Shown: positions 10,276 to 19,630 of the stretch, piece after piece
Position numbering within the stretch: position 1 is the stretch's first letter
Layout: each line of letters opens with the position of its first letter
Origin: Pseudomonas sp. BBP2017
GTDB lineage: Bacteria; Pseudomonadota; Gammaproteobacteria; Pseudomonadales; Pseudomonadaceae
Length of the DNA stretch: 64,000 nt
Direction: 5' to 3'
Assembly: GCF_003024385.1 (NCBI RefSeq)
Contig: NZ_PVZN01000011.1
Location: forward strand, 62,001-126,000
The notes under the pieces: model-generated
Databases searched by the model: none
Seen by the model: only the letters and a program-made list of their open reading frames with translations
Told to the model about the DNA's origin: nothing
Translations under genes and position numbers: made by a program

Positions 10276-11629
10276 ACGTACCAGTTTCGGCAAGCGCCTG
10301 GGCACCTATGCCAACAGCGTAAAGTTGCCTGACCAGCCCGTCGTCGAGGGTCGCCTGCTGCGCATGGTCGGCTTGACCCTGGAAGCCGAAGGCCTGCGTG
10401 CTGCGATTGGCAGCCGCTGCGTGGTGATCAACGACGACAGCTACCACCCGGTGCGGGTCGAGGCGGAAGTCATGGGCTTCGCCGGCAGCAAAGTGTTCCT
10501 CATGCCGGTCGGCAGTGTCGCTGGGATCGCGCCAGGGGCGCGGGTTGTGCCGCTGGCCGACAACGGCCGTCTGCCCATGGGTATGAGCATGCTCGGTCGG
10601 GTCCTTGACGGTGCTGGCCGGGCGCTGGATGGCAAAGGCGGGATGAAGGCCGAAGACTGGGTGCCGATGGACGGTCCGACCATCAACCCGCTCAATCGCG
10701 ACCCGATCAGTGTGCCGCTGGATGTCGGTATCCGCAGCATCAACGGCCTGCTGACCGTAGGTCGTGGCCAGCGCTTGGGCCTGTTCGCCGGTACCGGGGT
10801 GGGCAAGAGTGTGCTGCTGGGGATGATGACTCGCTTTACCGAAGCCGACATCATCGTGGTCGGTTTGATCGGTGAGCGGGGTCGTGAGGTCAAGGAGTTC
10901 ATCGAGCATATTCTTGGCACCGAGGGCCTCAAGCGCTCGGTGGTCGTGGCCTCGCCCGCTGACGATGCGCCGCTGATGCGTCTGCGTGCCGCCATGTATT
11001 GCACGCGGATTGCCGAATACTTTCGTGACAGGGGCAAGAACGTCCTGTTGTTGATGGATTCGCTGACCCGTTTCGCCCAGGCCCAGCGGGAAATCGCCCT
11101 GGCCATCGGCGAGCCGCCAGCGACCAAGGGTTATCCGCCCTCGGTGTTTGCCAAGTTGCCCAAACTGGTGGAGCGAGCCGGCAATGGCGAGGCGGGCGGT
11201 GGTTCGATTACCGCGTTCTATACCGTGCTGTCTGAGGGTGACGACCAGCAGGATCCGATTGCTGACTCGGCGCGCGGTGTGCTCGACGGGCATATCGTGT
11301 TGTCGCGGCGCCTGGCTGAAGAAGGGCATTATCCGGCCATTGATATCGAAGCTTCGATCAGTCGGGTCATGCCTCAGGTGGTCAGTCCTGAGCAGATGCG
11401 CGAGGCGCAACAGTTCAAGCAGCTGTGGTCGCGCCTGTCGCAGAGCCGCGACCTGATCAGCGTTGGCGCTTACGTGGCCGGTGGTGATGCCGAAACTGAC
11501 CTGGCCATCGCGCTGCAACCAAAACTGGTGCATTTCCTGCGTCAGGGCCTGAACGACAATGTGGGTATGCAGCAGAGTCGCGAGCATCTGGCCAGTGTGT
11601 TCGCCCAGCCTAAATCCGACGCAGGCTGA
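10265..11629 (+). CDS. fliI: Flagellum-specific ATP synthase FliI
   Basis: FliI is the F1-beta-like hexameric ATPase of the flagellar export apparatus and unloads chaperone-substrate complexes. The 454-residue product has Walker A GTGVGKS (about 177-183), the LIGERGREV segment, Walker [18 protein letters not shown], and the ATPase C-terminal domain. Length is normal for the family. It begins inside fliH and is followed six bases later by fliJ. Confidence 0.97.
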   Translation: MRLERTSFGKRLGTYANSVKLPDQPVVEGRLLRMVGLTLEAEGLRAAIGSRCVVINDDSYHPVRVEAEVMGFAGSKVFLMPVGSVAGIAPGARVVPLADNGRLPMGMSMLGRVLDGAGRALDGKGGMKAEDWVPMDGPTINPLNRDPISVPLDVGIRSINGLLTVGRGQRLGLFAGTGVGKSVLLGMMTRFTEADIIVVGLIGERGREVKEFIEHILGTEGLKRSVVVASPADDAPLMRLRAAMYCTRIAEYFRDRGKNVLLLMDSLTRFAQAQREIALAIGEPPATKGYPPSVFAKLPKLVERAGNGEAGGGSITAFYTVLSEGDDQQDPIADSARGVLDGHIVLSRRLAEEGHYPAIDIEASISRVMPQVVSPEQMREAQQFKQLWSRLSQSRDLISVGAYVAGGDAETDLAIALQPKLVHFLRQGLNDNVGMQQSREHLASVFAQPKSDAG

Positions 11630-11635
11630 TAGGCC

Positions 11636-12088
11636 ATGGCCCAGGCCAGTCGTGCCGCGCGTCTGACCCCTGTGGTGGAAATGGCCGAAAATGCCGAGCG
11701 CCAGGCTGCTCAGCGTCTGGGGCAGTTTCAGCAACAGGTGAATTTGGCGCAGACCAAGCTCGCCGAACTCGACCGCTTTCGCGAAGATTACCAGCTGCAA
11801 TGGATCGACCGCGGCGGGCAGGGCGTTTCCGGCAGTTGGCTGGTCAACTACCAGCGCTTTCTCGGGCAACTGGAGAGCGCCATGACCCAGCAGCGCCAGA
11901 GCCTGGCCTGGCACCAGAACAACCTCAATAACGCCCGTGGCACCTGGCAACAGGCCTATGCCCGGGTCGAAGGGCTGCGCAAGCTGGTCCAGCGCTATAT
12001 TGACGAGGCGCGGATGATCGAAGACAAGCGCGAGCAAAAACTGCTCGACGAGTTGTCCCAGCGCTTGCCGCGTCATGATCGCTATTGA
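11636..12088 (+). CDS. fliJ: Flagellar export protein FliJ
   Basis: FliJ is a small coiled-coil protein that sits in the FliI ring like the gamma subunit of F1 and helps energise export. The 150-residue product is almost wholly helical, with heptad-like patterns and many Gln, Arg and Glu residues (RQSLAWHQNNLNNARGTW). Last gene of the fliE-fliJ run; the next gene starts 93 bases later after its own ribosome binding site. Confidence 0.93.
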   Translation: MAQASRAARLTPVVEMAENAERQAAQRLGQFQQQVNLAQTKLAELDRFREDYQLQWIDRGGQGVSGSWLVNYQRFLGQLESAMTQQRQSLAWHQNNLNNARGTWQQAYARVEGLRKLVQRYIDEARMIEDKREQKLLDELSQRLPRHDRY

Positions 12089-12181
12089 CGCAGGCCTTGA
12101 CCGGGAGGGGTTGCCCCCGGGCTGTCGGACTGCTAAACCTTCTTGGTGTCTGCAATCGTCGTAAAGGAAGGAATCGCCAAC

Positions 12182-12487
12182 ATGGCAGTTGAATCTGAAA
12201 TGTCCCAGGATGGGAAAAAGCTGACGATCCAGGTCAAAGGGCGCTTTGACTTTGGCAAGCATCAGGAATTTCGTAATGCCTATGATCGCAAGGGCCAGAA
12301 GCCAGGCTTGGTGGTGGTCGACCTCAAGGACGCTACCTACCTGGACAGCTCGGCGCTCGGCATGCTGTTGATGCTGCGCGATTACGTCGGCGGTGAAGCG
12401 TCGGACGTGCGGGTGGTCAACACCAACTCGGACGTGCGCAAGATCCTCGCCATCTCCAACTTCGACAAACTGTTCGACATCAGTTGA
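12182..12487 (+). CDS. hsbA: STAS-domain anti-anti-sigma factor HsbA
   Basis: A 101-residue STAS protein of the SpoIIAA type. In P. aeruginosa, HsbA switches between the anti-sigma factor FlgM and the diguanylate cyclase HsbD according to its phosphorylation by HsbR, tying motility to biofilm. The phosphorylation motif YLDSSALG carries Ser56, the expected site. The start at ATG 12182 follows AAGGAAGGAA; an upstream GTG frame is rejected for lack of a site. It overlaps or abuts hsbR, and hptB follows, reproducing the HptB-HsbR-HsbA set. Confidence 0.88.
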   Translation: MAVESEMSQDGKKLTIQVKGRFDFGKHQEFRNAYDRKGQKPGLVVVDLKDATYLDSSALGMLLMLRDYVGGEASDVRVVNTNSDVRKILAISNFDKLFDIS

Positions 12488-12495
12488 TCCAGGCC

Positions 12496-14196
12496 ATGCC
12501 TGAATCACGCCTGACCGTGCTGATCGTTGAGGATGGTGCGGCGGATCGTCTGCTGCTGGCACGAATCGTCAGCAAGCAGGGTCATGCGGTGCTCACCGCT
12601 GAAAACGGCGAGCAGGCGGTGGCATTGTTTGCCGAGCAGCGTCCGCAACTGGTGTTGCTCGATGCGCTGATGCCGGTGATGGATGGTTTCGAGGCGGCGC
12701 GGCAAATCAAGGCACTGGCCGGTGAGACGCTGGTGCCGATCATCTTTCTGACCTCGCTCAGTGAAGACGAAGCGTTGGTGCGCTGCCTGGAAGCGGGGGG
12801 CGACGATTTTCTGGCAAAGCCCTACAGCCCGGTGATCCTGGCCGCCAAAATCAAGGCCATGGATCGCCTGCGCCGCTTGCAGGCCACGGTGCTGGAGCAG
12901 CGTGATCAGATCGCCCGTCATCACCATCACCTGCTCAACGAACAGCGGGTGGCCAAGGCGGTGTTCGATAAAGTCGCCCACGCCGGTTGCCTGAATGCCC
13001 CTAATATCCGCTACCTGCAGTCACCTTATGCGCTGTTCAACGGTGATCTGCTGCTGGCGGCATTTACCCCGTCCGGTGACATGCATGTGCTGCTGGGTGA
13101 CTTCACCGGGCATGGTTTGCCCGCCGCCGTCGGTGCGATGCCGCTGGCCGAGGTTTTCTACGGCATGACGGCCAAGGGGTATGGCCTGGCCGAAACCCTG
13201 CGCGAGATGAATGCCAAGCTCAAACGCATCCTGCCGGTGGATATGTTCTGCTGCGCGCTGCTGCTCAACCTGAGTTTCCAGCGACGCATGGTCGAGGTGT
13301 GGAACGGCGGTATGCCCGATGGTTACCTGTTGTCTGCTGACGGCGGTGCGCCGTTGCCGTTGGTGTCCCGGCACTTGCCGCTGGGTGTGCTGGCCCCGGA
13401 ACGCTTCGACGATTCAACTCAGGTCCTGCCCCTGGCTCTGGGCGAACGCCTGTTGTTGCTGTCCGACGGCGTGGTTGATACCAGTGACGAGAGCGACCGG
13501 CTGTTCGGGGTCGAGCGGCTGCTTCAGGTGCTTGGTGATAATCGCCAGCCGGATCTTTTGTTCGAGGAGATCAATCAGGCACTGGAGGCGTTCCGCGGCT
13601 GCTCGCGTGATGATGTGAGTTTGCTGGAGATTGCGGTTGTCGAGCCGGATGCATTGGCGCCACCGTCAGTGATCTATTCTGACAGCGGGCAATCCACGCC
13701 GCTGGACTGGTCGCTGCAGTTCGAGTTTCGCGCCGAGACGATCAAGCGCTTCAATCCGTTACCGTATCTGTTGCAGTTGCTACAGGAGATACATGGTTTG
13801 CGTGCCCAGAGCGGAGCGTTGCACAGTGTGCTCAGCGAGCTGTATTCCAATGCCCTGGAGCATGGGGTGTTGGGGCTCGATTCTGAGCTCAAGCGCGATG
13901 CCCAGGGGTTCGGCGAATACTACCGTCGGCGCAATGAGCGTTTGCAGGCGCTGAGCAGCGGCTATATTCGAATAGGGTTGCGTGTTGAACCGCAAGGCTT
14001 GGGAGGGCGTCTGTGCATTGAAGTCGAAGATAGCGGCAAGGGCTTCAGTGTGGCTACGGTGCTCGCCCGTCCGCTGGTAGAGCAGGGCTTGTATGGGCGC
14101 GGACTGAACCTGATACGCAGGCTGAGCCGGCGTGCCGAATGGGCTGACGAAGGGCGCCGCGTATGCGTGGAGTTCGCCTGGGAGGCTCTGGCATAA
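12496..14196 (+). CDS. hsbR: Response regulator with PP2C phosphatase and kinase domains, HsbR
   Basis: HsbR receives phosphate from HptB and acts on HsbA as a phosphatase (when phosphorylated) or a kinase (when not). The 566-residue product has a receiver domain (1-120, Asp56 in LLDALMPVMDG), a coiled linker with Arg/His-rich IARHHHHLL, a SpoIIE/PP2C-type phosphatase domain (about 160-380, LLGDFTGHGLPAAVGAMP and LLSDGVVDT), and a C-terminal SpoIIAB-like ATPase domain (about 410-560, VLSELYSNALEHGVLGL and GRGLNLIRRL). The TTG at 12484 is an alternative start overlapping hsbA. Confidence 0.9.
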   Translation: MPESRLTVLIVEDGAADRLLLARIVSKQGHAVLTAENGEQAVALFAEQRPQLVLLDALMPVMDGFEAARQIKALAGETLVPIIFLTSLSEDEALVRCLEAGGDDFLAKPYSPVILAAKIKAMDRLRRLQATVLEQRDQIARHHHHLLNEQRVAKAVFDKVAHAGCLNAPNIRYLQSPYALFNGDLLLAAFTPSGDMHVLLGDFTGHGLPAAVGAMPLAEVFYGMTAKGYGLAETLREMNAKLKRILPVDMFCCALLLNLSFQRRMVEVWNGGMPDGYLLSADGGAPLPLVSRHLPLGVLAPERFDDSTQVLPLALGERLLLLSDGVVDTSDESDRLFGVERLLQVLGDNRQPDLLFEEINQALEAFRGCSRDDVSLLEIAVVEPDALAPPSVIYSDSGQSTPLDWSLQFEFRAETIKRFNPLPYLLQLLQEIHGLRAQSGALHSVLSELYSNALEHGVLGLDSELKRDAQGFGEYYRRRNERLQALSSGYIRIGLRVEPQGLGGRLCIEVEDSGKGFSVATVLARPLVEQGLYGRGLNLIRRLSRRAEWADEGRRVCVEFAWEALA

Positions 14197-14221
14197 TCCA
14201 ACTTGATCAAGGAGTGAGCAA

Positions 14222-14569
14222 GTGTCCAATATCCACATCGATCACGAGGTGTTAAACGGCTTGCAGGAGGTCATGGAAGATGACTACCTGACGTTGCTCG
14301 ATACCTTTCTTGATGATTCCGATAAACGCCTTGGCCAGTTGCGCAAGGCCACCAGTCCCGAAGAGCTAGGCTATGCCGCGCACAGCTTCAAGGGCAGCAG
14401 CAGCAACATGGGCGCCAAGGCTCTGGCCGAGTTGTGCCGGCAGCTGGAAGAGCGCGTCAAGCAACCACCGCTGAATGACATCGAAGACCTGATTAATCAG
14501 ATCGATCGCGAATATGAGGCTGTTCGCCAGTTGTACGCTGTTGAGCGTCGGCGAGTTTCGATTGGCTGA
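14222..14569 (+). CDS. hptB: Histidine phosphotransfer protein HptB
   Basis: HptB is a small Hpt relay protein. In P. aeruginosa it collects phosphate from several hybrid kinases and passes it to HsbR. The 115-residue product has the four-helix Hpt fold with phosphoacceptor His54 in AAHSFKGSSSNMGA. The GTG start at 14222 is supported by AAGGAG at 14209-14214. Third gene of the hsbA-hsbR-hptB set and immediately upstream of the fliK promoter. Confidence 0.88.
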   Translation: MSNIHIDHEVLNGLQEVMEDDYLTLLDTFLDDSDKRLGQLRKATSPEELGYAAHSFKGSSSNMGAKALAELCRQLEERVKQPPLNDIEDLINQIDREYEAVRQLYAVERRRVSIG

Positions 14570-14586
14570 GGTTGCGCTTTTGATCT

Positions 14587-14603
14587 TGGCGCGACTCTTG
14601 CTA
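14587..14603 (+). promoter_or_regulatory. Sigma-54 promoter for fliK
   Basis: TTGGCGC, five bases, TTGCTA: GG at 14588-14589 and GC at 14600-14601 are 10 bases apart. Only one consensus base differs (TGGCGC for TGGCAC). It lies about 50 bases before the fliK ATG. Confidence 0.75.
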
Positions 14604-14651
14604 AGTTCTCGATAGTTATTATTCAAGACCCTCTGTCGCGGAGAATCCTAC

Positions 14652-15950
14652 ATGCCGGTCGCTTCCAATCCATTGCTGCAGGTCAGTGCTGCGACAAAGG
14701 CGTCACGCGCTGCCGTCAGCCAGCCGGACAAGCCGCTGCAGGCGGCGAACGACAAAGCCTCGGGCTTTTCCAGTGTGTATGCGCAGCAGTCCCGGGAAAA
14801 GTCGTCTGCGGCCGCCGACAGCCTCAATCGTGAGCACCGTGTTCCGGAGGGGGAGGACGTTGCCGGCGGCAAGGGGGCTGCCGCCGAGCAGTCGAAGTTT
14901 GCCGACAGCGGCAAGGCATTGCCTGAGGGCCAGGAGGGTACACTTGCCGTTGACGGCGAAAGTGCAGACCCGACGCTTCTCGATCCCAATCTGGTGGCCG
15001 GTCAAGTGACCGATGCGCAGCCTGGTGCCCAGTTGATTCAGGCTCAGGCTGAGGCGGTGGCGCCGGTTGTCCAGGCGGCCCAGCTACAAGCCCAGGCTGC
15101 GCCGGCAGCGACCCTCGCAGTAGCGCCTGAGTTCGATCCGCAGGCCGATCCGCTGGCCGACCTGCCAGCCTTGCGCATGGCGCTTGAGCAGAGCGCGCAG
15201 GCGCAGGGAACCACCTCGGCGCACGCCGCCACTAAACCGGCGACAGCTCAGCCTGAAGCAGCGCCAACCCAGCCTGCCGTCAATACCCTGGCGGCGCTGC
15301 TTGATAAACCGGGTGCTGATACCGAGCAGGGCGAGGCGGGCGAGAAAGCGTTTTCCGGGTTGCTCGATGATGGCCTCAAGGACCTCAAGAGTGCCTCCAG
15401 TGACACCCGCGTGGATAACTTTGCTGAGCGCTTGAGCACTCTGACCCAGGCGGCCACGGCAAAAACCGCCAATGCTGTGCCGGTCGCCGCAGCGCCTTTG
15501 CATCAGCCACTGGCGATGAACCAGGGTGGCTGGACCGAAGGCTTGGTCAATCGAGTGATGTACCTGTCCAGCCAGAGTTTGAAGTCAGCCGACATCCAGC
15601 TGGAGCCGGCAGAATTGGGTCGTCTGGACATTCGTGTCAACCTGGCACCTGAGCAGCAGGCGCAGATCACCTTCACCAGTGGCCATGTTGGCGTGCGTGA
15701 AGCGCTGGAAAACCAGGTGCACCGCCTCAAGGAAATGTTCGCCCAGCAAGGGCTCGGCCAGCCGGATGTCAATGTCGCCGATCAATCGCGTGGCCAGCAG
15801 CAACAGCAGGGCAACCCTGACTCGCCGCGTTTGAGCGGTGTGGCGGCGCGGCGTAATGCGGCGGGCGAAGAAGGTGAGGTTGCTGCAAGCGCTGCCCCTG
15901 TCGAGCGGCGGACCGTGATCGGCTCCAGCGCAGTCGACTACTACGCCTGA
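14652..15950 (+). CDS. fliK: Flagellar hook-length control protein FliK
   Basis: FliK is exported during hook growth, measures its length and triggers the FlhB substrate switch. The 432-residue product has a long Ala/Gln/Pro-rich, low-complexity N-terminal ruler region (1-280) and the conserved C-terminal switch domain (about 290-385; SADIQLEPAELGRLDIRVNL). A Gln-rich tail follows. Transcribed from its own sigma-54 site and bounded downstream by a REP pair. A second FliK-like gene lies on the minus strand at 39-40.5 kb. Confidence 0.93.
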   Translation: MPVASNPLLQVSAATKASRAAVSQPDKPLQAANDKASGFSSVYAQQSREKSSAAADSLNREHRVPEGEDVAGGKGAAAEQSKFADSGKALPEGQEGTLAVDGESADPTLLDPNLVAGQVTDAQPGAQLIQAQAEAVAPVVQAAQLQAQAAPAATLAVAPEFDPQADPLADLPALRMALEQSAQAQGTTSAHAATKPATAQPEAAPTQPAVNTLAALLDKPGADTEQGEAGEKAFSGLLDDGLKDLKSASSDTRVDNFAERLSTLTQAATAKTANAVPVAAAPLHQPLAMNQGGWTEGLVNRVMYLSSQSLKSADIQLEPAELGRLDIRVNLAPEQQAQITFTSGHVGVREALENQVHRLKEMFAQQGLGQPDVNVADQSRGQQQQQGNPDSPRLSGVAARRNAAGEEGEVAASAAPVERRTVIGSSAVDYYA

Positions 15951-15957
15951 TTTCTCC

Positions 15958-16031
15958 CTGTGGGAGCGGGCTTGCCCCGCGATTGCAGACGGTCAGCCAC
16001 ATCGCATCGCGGGGCAAGCCCGCTCCCACAG
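15958..16031. repeat. REP inverted pair (BIME-like) between fliK and fliL
   Basis: Two nearly identical REP units face each other: TGTGGGAGCGGGCTTGCCCC from 15959 and its reverse complement ending at 16031. They are separated by about 22 bases and can form a long cruciform or hairpin. No T-run follows, so a role as mRNA stabiliser or gyrase/IHF site is as likely as termination. Confidence 0.85.
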
Positions 16032-16070
16032 CAAGTCCGCCCCATCAGGGGCGCCGGCCGTTAGCCAGGT

Positions 16071-16087
16071 TGGCATAACACTTGCTC
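16071..16087 (+). promoter_or_regulatory. Sigma-54 promoter for the fliL operon
   Basis: TGGCAT, five bases, TTGCT: GG at 16072-16073 and GC at 16084-16085 are 10 bases apart, about 50 bases before the fliL start. It probably drives fliLMNOPQR-flhB. Confidence 0.78.
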
Positions 16088-16135
16088 AACCCACGCCATG
16101 TGACTGAATTCTCCGATGAATGACGGAATATTGGC

Positions 16136-16633
16136 ATGGCGAAGAGCGACGCAGAGAAAGACCCCGCCGCGAAAGGCAAACTCAAGCTGATCCTGCTACT
16201 GGTGCTGGCATTGCTGCTGGCCATCGGTCTGTCGGTGGGTGCCACCTGGTTCGTCCTGCACAAGTCGGCGGACAAGCCGACGGCAGACCCGGCGCAGACC
16301 GGCAACCTCAAGCCTGTGGCGATCTACGAGCCACTGGCGCCCGCCTTCGTGGTCAACTTCAACCAGAACGGCCGGCAGCGCTACATGCAGGTGAGCATCA
16401 CCTTGCAGGGGCGTGACCAGGCTGCGCTGGATGCGTTGAAGGTGCACATGCCGGTGCTTCGCAACAACCTGGTGATGCTGTTTTCCGGGCAGGGCTTCGA
16501 CACCCTGGCAAGCCCTGTTGGCCAGGAGATGTTGCGGCAGAAGGCGACCGCCAGCGTTCAGGAAGTTGCCCAGAAGGAAATCGGCAAGCCGGTCATCGAC
16601 CAGTTGCTGTTCACCAATTTCGTATTGCAGTAG
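16136..16633 (+). CDS. fliL: Flagellar basal body-associated protein FliL
   Basis: FliL is a single-pass inner membrane protein with a periplasmic stomatin-like domain that surrounds the stator and supports torque. The 165-residue product has one membrane helix at about 17-40 (LILLLVLALLLAIGLSVGA) after a short basic tail, and a periplasmic domain ending in IDQLLFTNFVLQ. It heads the fliLMNOPQR-flhB operon, with nine bases to fliM. Confidence 0.95.
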   Translation: MAKSDAEKDPAAKGKLKLILLLVLALLLAIGLSVGATWFVLHKSADKPTADPAQTGNLKPVAIYEPLAPAFVVNFNQNGRQRYMQVSITLQGRDQAALDALKVHMPVLRNNLVMLFSGQGFDTLASPVGQEMLRQKATASVQEVAQKEIGKPVIDQLLFTNFVLQ

Positions 16634-16642
16634 GAGCCACCG

Positions 16643-17611
16643 ATGGCCGTGCAGGACCTGCTGTCCCAGGATGAAATCGATGCCTTGTTGCATGGTGTCG
16701 ACGATGGGTTGGTACAAACCGAGAGCAACGCCGAACCTGGCAGCATCAAAAGCTATGACCTGACCAGCCAGGACCGCATCGTTCGCGGACGCATGCCGAC
16801 CCTGGAAATGATCAACGAACGCTTCGCCCGTTACACCCGTATCAGCATGTTCAACCTGTTGCGTCGCTCTGCCGACGTTGCGGTTGGTGGTGTGCAGGTG
16901 ATGAAGTTCGGTGAGTACGTGCACTCGTTGTATGTGCCAACCAGTCTGAATCTGGTGAAGATCAAGCCGTTGCGCGGTACTTCGCTGTTCATTCTTGATG
17001 CCAAGCTGGTGTTCAAGCTGGTGGACAACTTCTTTGGTGGTGACGGTCGTCACGCCAAGATCGAGGGGCGTGAGTTCACCCCGACCGAACTGCGCGTGGT
17101 GCGCATGGTGCTGGACCAGGCATTCGTCGATCTCAAAGAAGCCTGGCAGGCGATCATGCCGGTCAACTTCGAGTACATAAACTCCGAGGTCAACCCGGCC
17201 ATGGCCAACATTGTCGGGCCGAGTGAGGCGGTGGTGGTGTCGACCTTCCACATCGAGCTCGATGGCGGTGGCGGCGACCTGCACGTGACCATGCCGTATT
17301 CGATGATCGAGCCGGTGCGCGAAATGCTCGATGCCGGTTTCCAGTCTGACCTGGATGACCAGGACGAGCGCTGGATCAAAGCCCTGCGCGAAGACGTACT
17401 GGATGTCAGCGTGCCGCTGAGCGCCACGGTCGCCCGCCGCCAGCTGAAGCTGCGCGACATCCTGCACATGCAGCCCGGTGATGTGATTCCGGTCGAGCTG
17501 CCTGATGAGCTGATCCTGCGGGCCAACGGCGTGCCGTCGTTCAAGGCCAAGCTGGGTTCGCACAAAGGCACCCTGGCCCTGCAGATTATCGATCCGATCG
17601 AGCGCCGCTGA
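16643..17611 (+). CDS. fliM: Flagellar motor switch protein FliM
   Basis: FliM is the C-ring protein that binds phosphorylated CheY and reverses the motor. The 322-residue product begins with the CheY-binding peptide region (DLLSQDEIDALLHGV), followed by the middle CheC-like domain with GGDGRHAKIEGREFTPTE, and a C-terminal SpoA domain homologous to FliN (about 245-320). Conserved length and position before fliN. Confidence 0.97.
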   Translation: MAVQDLLSQDEIDALLHGVDDGLVQTESNAEPGSIKSYDLTSQDRIVRGRMPTLEMINERFARYTRISMFNLLRRSADVAVGGVQVMKFGEYVHSLYVPTSLNLVKIKPLRGTSLFILDAKLVFKLVDNFFGGDGRHAKIEGREFTPTELRVVRMVLDQAFVDLKEAWQAIMPVNFEYINSEVNPAMANIVGPSEAVVVSTFHIELDGGGGDLHVTMPYSMIEPVREMLDAGFQSDLDDQDERWIKALREDVLDVSVPLSATVARRQLKLRDILHMQPGDVIPVELPDELILRANGVPSFKAKLGSHKGTLALQIIDPIERR

Positions 17612-17659
17612 GCGGCGCCGGTTGTTCCAACTCCGAATTGATTGCCCGTCGAGGACAAA

Positions 17660-18127
17660 ATGGCTAACGAAAACGACATCACCTCTCCGGAAGAGCAGGC
17701 CCTGGCCGATGAGTGGGCGGCTGCCCTGGAAGAAACCGGCGACGCCGGCCAGGCCGATATTGACGCCTTGCTGGCCGCTGACCTCGGCGGTGCGCCGGCG
17801 TCCAGTCGCCTGCCTATGGAAGAGTTCGGCAGCTCGCCGCGCAGCAACGAGCAGGTGACGCTCGATGGCCCGAACCTGGACGTAATCCTGGACATTCCAG
17901 TGAGCATCTCCATGGAAGTCGGCAGCACCGAGATCAACATCCGCAACCTGTTGCAGCTCAACCAGGGCTCGGTGATCGAGCTGGATCGTCTGGCCGGTGA
18001 GCCGCTTGACGTGCTGGTTAACGGCACGCTGATCGCCCACGGTGAAGTGGTCGTGGTCAACGAAAAGTTCGGCATTCGTCTGACTGACGTGATCAGTCCG
18101 AGCGAACGTATCAAGAAGCTGCGCTGA
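17660..18127 (+). CDS. fliN: Flagellar motor switch protein FliN
   Basis: FliN completes the C ring and docks FliH during export. The start at ATG 17660 after GAGGA gives 155 residues. The N-terminal 75 residues are acidic and poorly conserved, and the C-terminal SpoA domain (about 80-155) contains LDVILDIPVSISMEVGSTEI and NEKFGIRLTDVISP. A TTG 18 bases upstream is open but lacks a ribosome binding site. The next gene starts directly at its stop. Confidence 0.96.
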   Translation: MANENDITSPEEQALADEWAAALEETGDAGQADIDALLAADLGGAPASSRLPMEEFGSSPRSNEQVTLDGPNLDVILDIPVSISMEVGSTEINIRNLLQLNQGSVIELDRLAGEPLDVLVNGTLIAHGEVVVVNEKFGIRLTDVISPSERIKKLR

Positions 18128-18580
18128 GTGAGGCGTTTCCTGCACTGCGGCCTGGCGTTGGCCGCCACCCTGTATATGGACGTGGCCCTGGCCACTGTGC
18201 AGCCGGCCGCCACTGTGGTGGCGCCGAGCAGTGGCGGCAGTGCCGCCGGGCAACTGACCCAGTTGGTGCTGGGATTGCTGCTGGTGCTGGGGCTGATCTT
18301 CCTGCTCGCCTGGCTGTTGCGCCGTGTTCAGAACGCCGCGCCTGGCTCAGGCCAGGTCATTGAAATTCTCGGTAGTCGCACCTTGGGGCCCAGGGATCGC
18401 TTGTTGCTGATACAGGTCGGCAAGGAGCAGATTCTGATCGGTCATACGCCTGGCAGCATCGAGGCGTTGCACGTCTTGGCCGAACCGGTCGAGGTGCCTG
18501 TCGGTGCGCGTCAGGCAACACCAGAATTCGCCCAGCGCCTGATGGAGCTGATGGGCAAGGATCAGAAGGGTAGGTCGTAA
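18128..18580 (+). CDS. fliO: Flagellar biosynthesis protein FliO
   Basis: FliO is a membrane protein that assists assembly of the FliP ring of the export gate. The 150-residue product starts at GTG 18128, the base after the fliN stop. It has a signal-like N-terminal hydrophobic stretch ending in VALA (about residue 22), a membrane helix at about 45-65 ([20 protein letters not shown]), and a cytosolic FliO domain ([20 protein letters not shown]). An ATG at 18176 would remove the first hydrophobic segment and is less likely. Its stop shares a base with the fliP start. Confidence 0.9.
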   Translation: MRRFLHCGLALAATLYMDVALATVQPAATVVAPSSGGSAAGQLTQLVLGLLLVLGLIFLLAWLLRRVQNAAPGSGQVIEILGSRTLGPRDRLLLIQVGKEQILIGHTPGSIEALHVLAEPVEVPVGARQATPEFAQRLMELMGKDQKGRS

Positions 18581-19332
18581 TGGGCGCATTGCGCATGATG
18601 TTGACGCTGCTGTTGCTGTTGGCAGCGCCACTGGCCCTGGCTGCCGATCCGTTGTCGATTCCGGCCATTACCCTGTCCAATGGTGCGGACGGGCAGCAGG
18701 AGTACTCGGTCAGCTTGCAGATCCTGCTGATCATGACGGCGCTGAGTTTCATTCCGGCGTTCGTCATCCTGATGACCAGCTTCACCCGAATCATCATTGT
18801 CTTCTCCATCCTGCGTCAGGCCTTGGGCCTGCAGCAGACGCCGTCGAACCAGATCCTCACCGGCATGGCGTTGTTCCTGACCATGTTCATCATGGCGCCG
18901 GTGTTCGACCGAGTGAACAAGGACGCCCTGCAGCCTTACCTGAACGAGCAGATGGTGGCCCAGGACGCCATTGCCAAGGCCCAGGTGCCGCTCAAGGACT
19001 TCATGCTGGCGCAGACTCGCCAGAGTGACCTGGACCTGTTCATGCGTCTGTCCAAGCGCACCGACATTGCCAGCCCCGATCAGGTGCCGCTGACCATCCT
19101 GGTGCCGGCGTTCGTTACCTCGGAGCTGAAAACCGCCTTCCAGATCGGCTTCATGATCTTCATCCCGTTCCTGATCATCGACCTGGTAGTGGCCAGTGTG
19201 CTGATGGCCATGGGTATGATGATGCTCTCGCCGCTGATCATCTCGTTGCCGTTCAAGATCATGCTGTTTGTGCTGGTCGATGGCTGGGCCTTGATCATGG
19301 GCACCCTGGCCGGCAGTTTCGGCGGCGTCTGA
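18580..19332 (+). CDS. fliP: Flagellar type III export gate protein FliP
   Basis: FliP forms the pentameric core of the export gate with FliQ and FliR. The 250-residue product has a cleavable signal ([14 protein letters not shown]), then four membrane helices and the family signature [24 protein letters not shown], with [21 protein letters not shown] near the C-terminus. It starts on the fliO stop codon. Confidence 0.97.
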   Translation: MGALRMMLTLLLLLAAPLALAADPLSIPAITLSNGADGQQEYSVSLQILLIMTALSFIPAFVILMTSFTRIIIVFSILRQALGLQQTPSNQILTGMALFLTMFIMAPVFDRVNKDALQPYLNEQMVAQDAIAKAQVPLKDFMLAQTRQSDLDLFMRLSKRTDIASPDQVPLTILVPAFVTSELKTAFQIGFMIFIPFLIIDLVVASVLMAMGMMMLSPLIISLPFKIMLFVLVDGWALIMGTLAGSFGGV

Positions 19333-19353
19333 CGCCGCGAGGAGAAATAGACC

Positions 19354-19623
19354 ATGACCCCTGAAGTCGCCGTCGATCTGTTTCGTGACGCGCTGTGGCT
19401 GACCACCCTGATGGTCGCCGTACTGGTGGTGCCGAGCCTGCTGGTGGGGTTGATCGTGGCGATGTTCCAGGCGGCGACGCAGATCAACGAACAGACCCTG
19501 AGTTTCCTGCCGCGCCTGTTGGTGATGCTGGTGACCCTGATCGTGGCCGGGCCGTGGCTGGTGCAGAAGTTCATGGAATACATCCTGTCGTTGTACGGCA
19601 GCATTCCGCAGCTGATCGGCTGA
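19354..19623 (+). CDS. fliQ: Flagellar type III export gate protein FliQ
   Basis: FliQ is the small two-helix subunit that wraps the FliP/FliR gate. The 89-residue product shows two membrane segments (LTTLMVAVLVVPSLLVGLIV and LPRLLVMLVTLIVAGPWL) around the conserved MFQAATQINEQTLSFLP loop. A GAGGAGAAA-type ribosome site precedes the ATG. Seven bases separate it from fliR. Confidence 0.97.
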   Translation: MTPEVAVDLFRDALWLTTLMVAVLVVPSLLVGLIVAMFQAATQINEQTLSFLPRLLVMLVTLIVAGPWLVQKFMEYILSLYGSIPQLIG

Positions 19624-19630
19624 CGCCTCC

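Noticed and set aside
12092..12120. GC-rich hairpin between fliJ and hsbA
   Set aside because: The CCGGG/GGGG and CCCC/CGGG arms do not pair without mismatches, and there is no T-run.
10025..12562. 845-codon open frame on the minus strand across fliH-fliI-fliJ
   Set aside because: It is antisense to well-identified flagellar genes and reflects high third-position GC; its composition (His, Gln and Arg rich) is typical of shadow frames.
16196..18253. 685-codon minus-strand open frame across fliL-fliM-fliN
   Set aside because: Shadow of conserved genes on the plus strand, with no domain character of its own.
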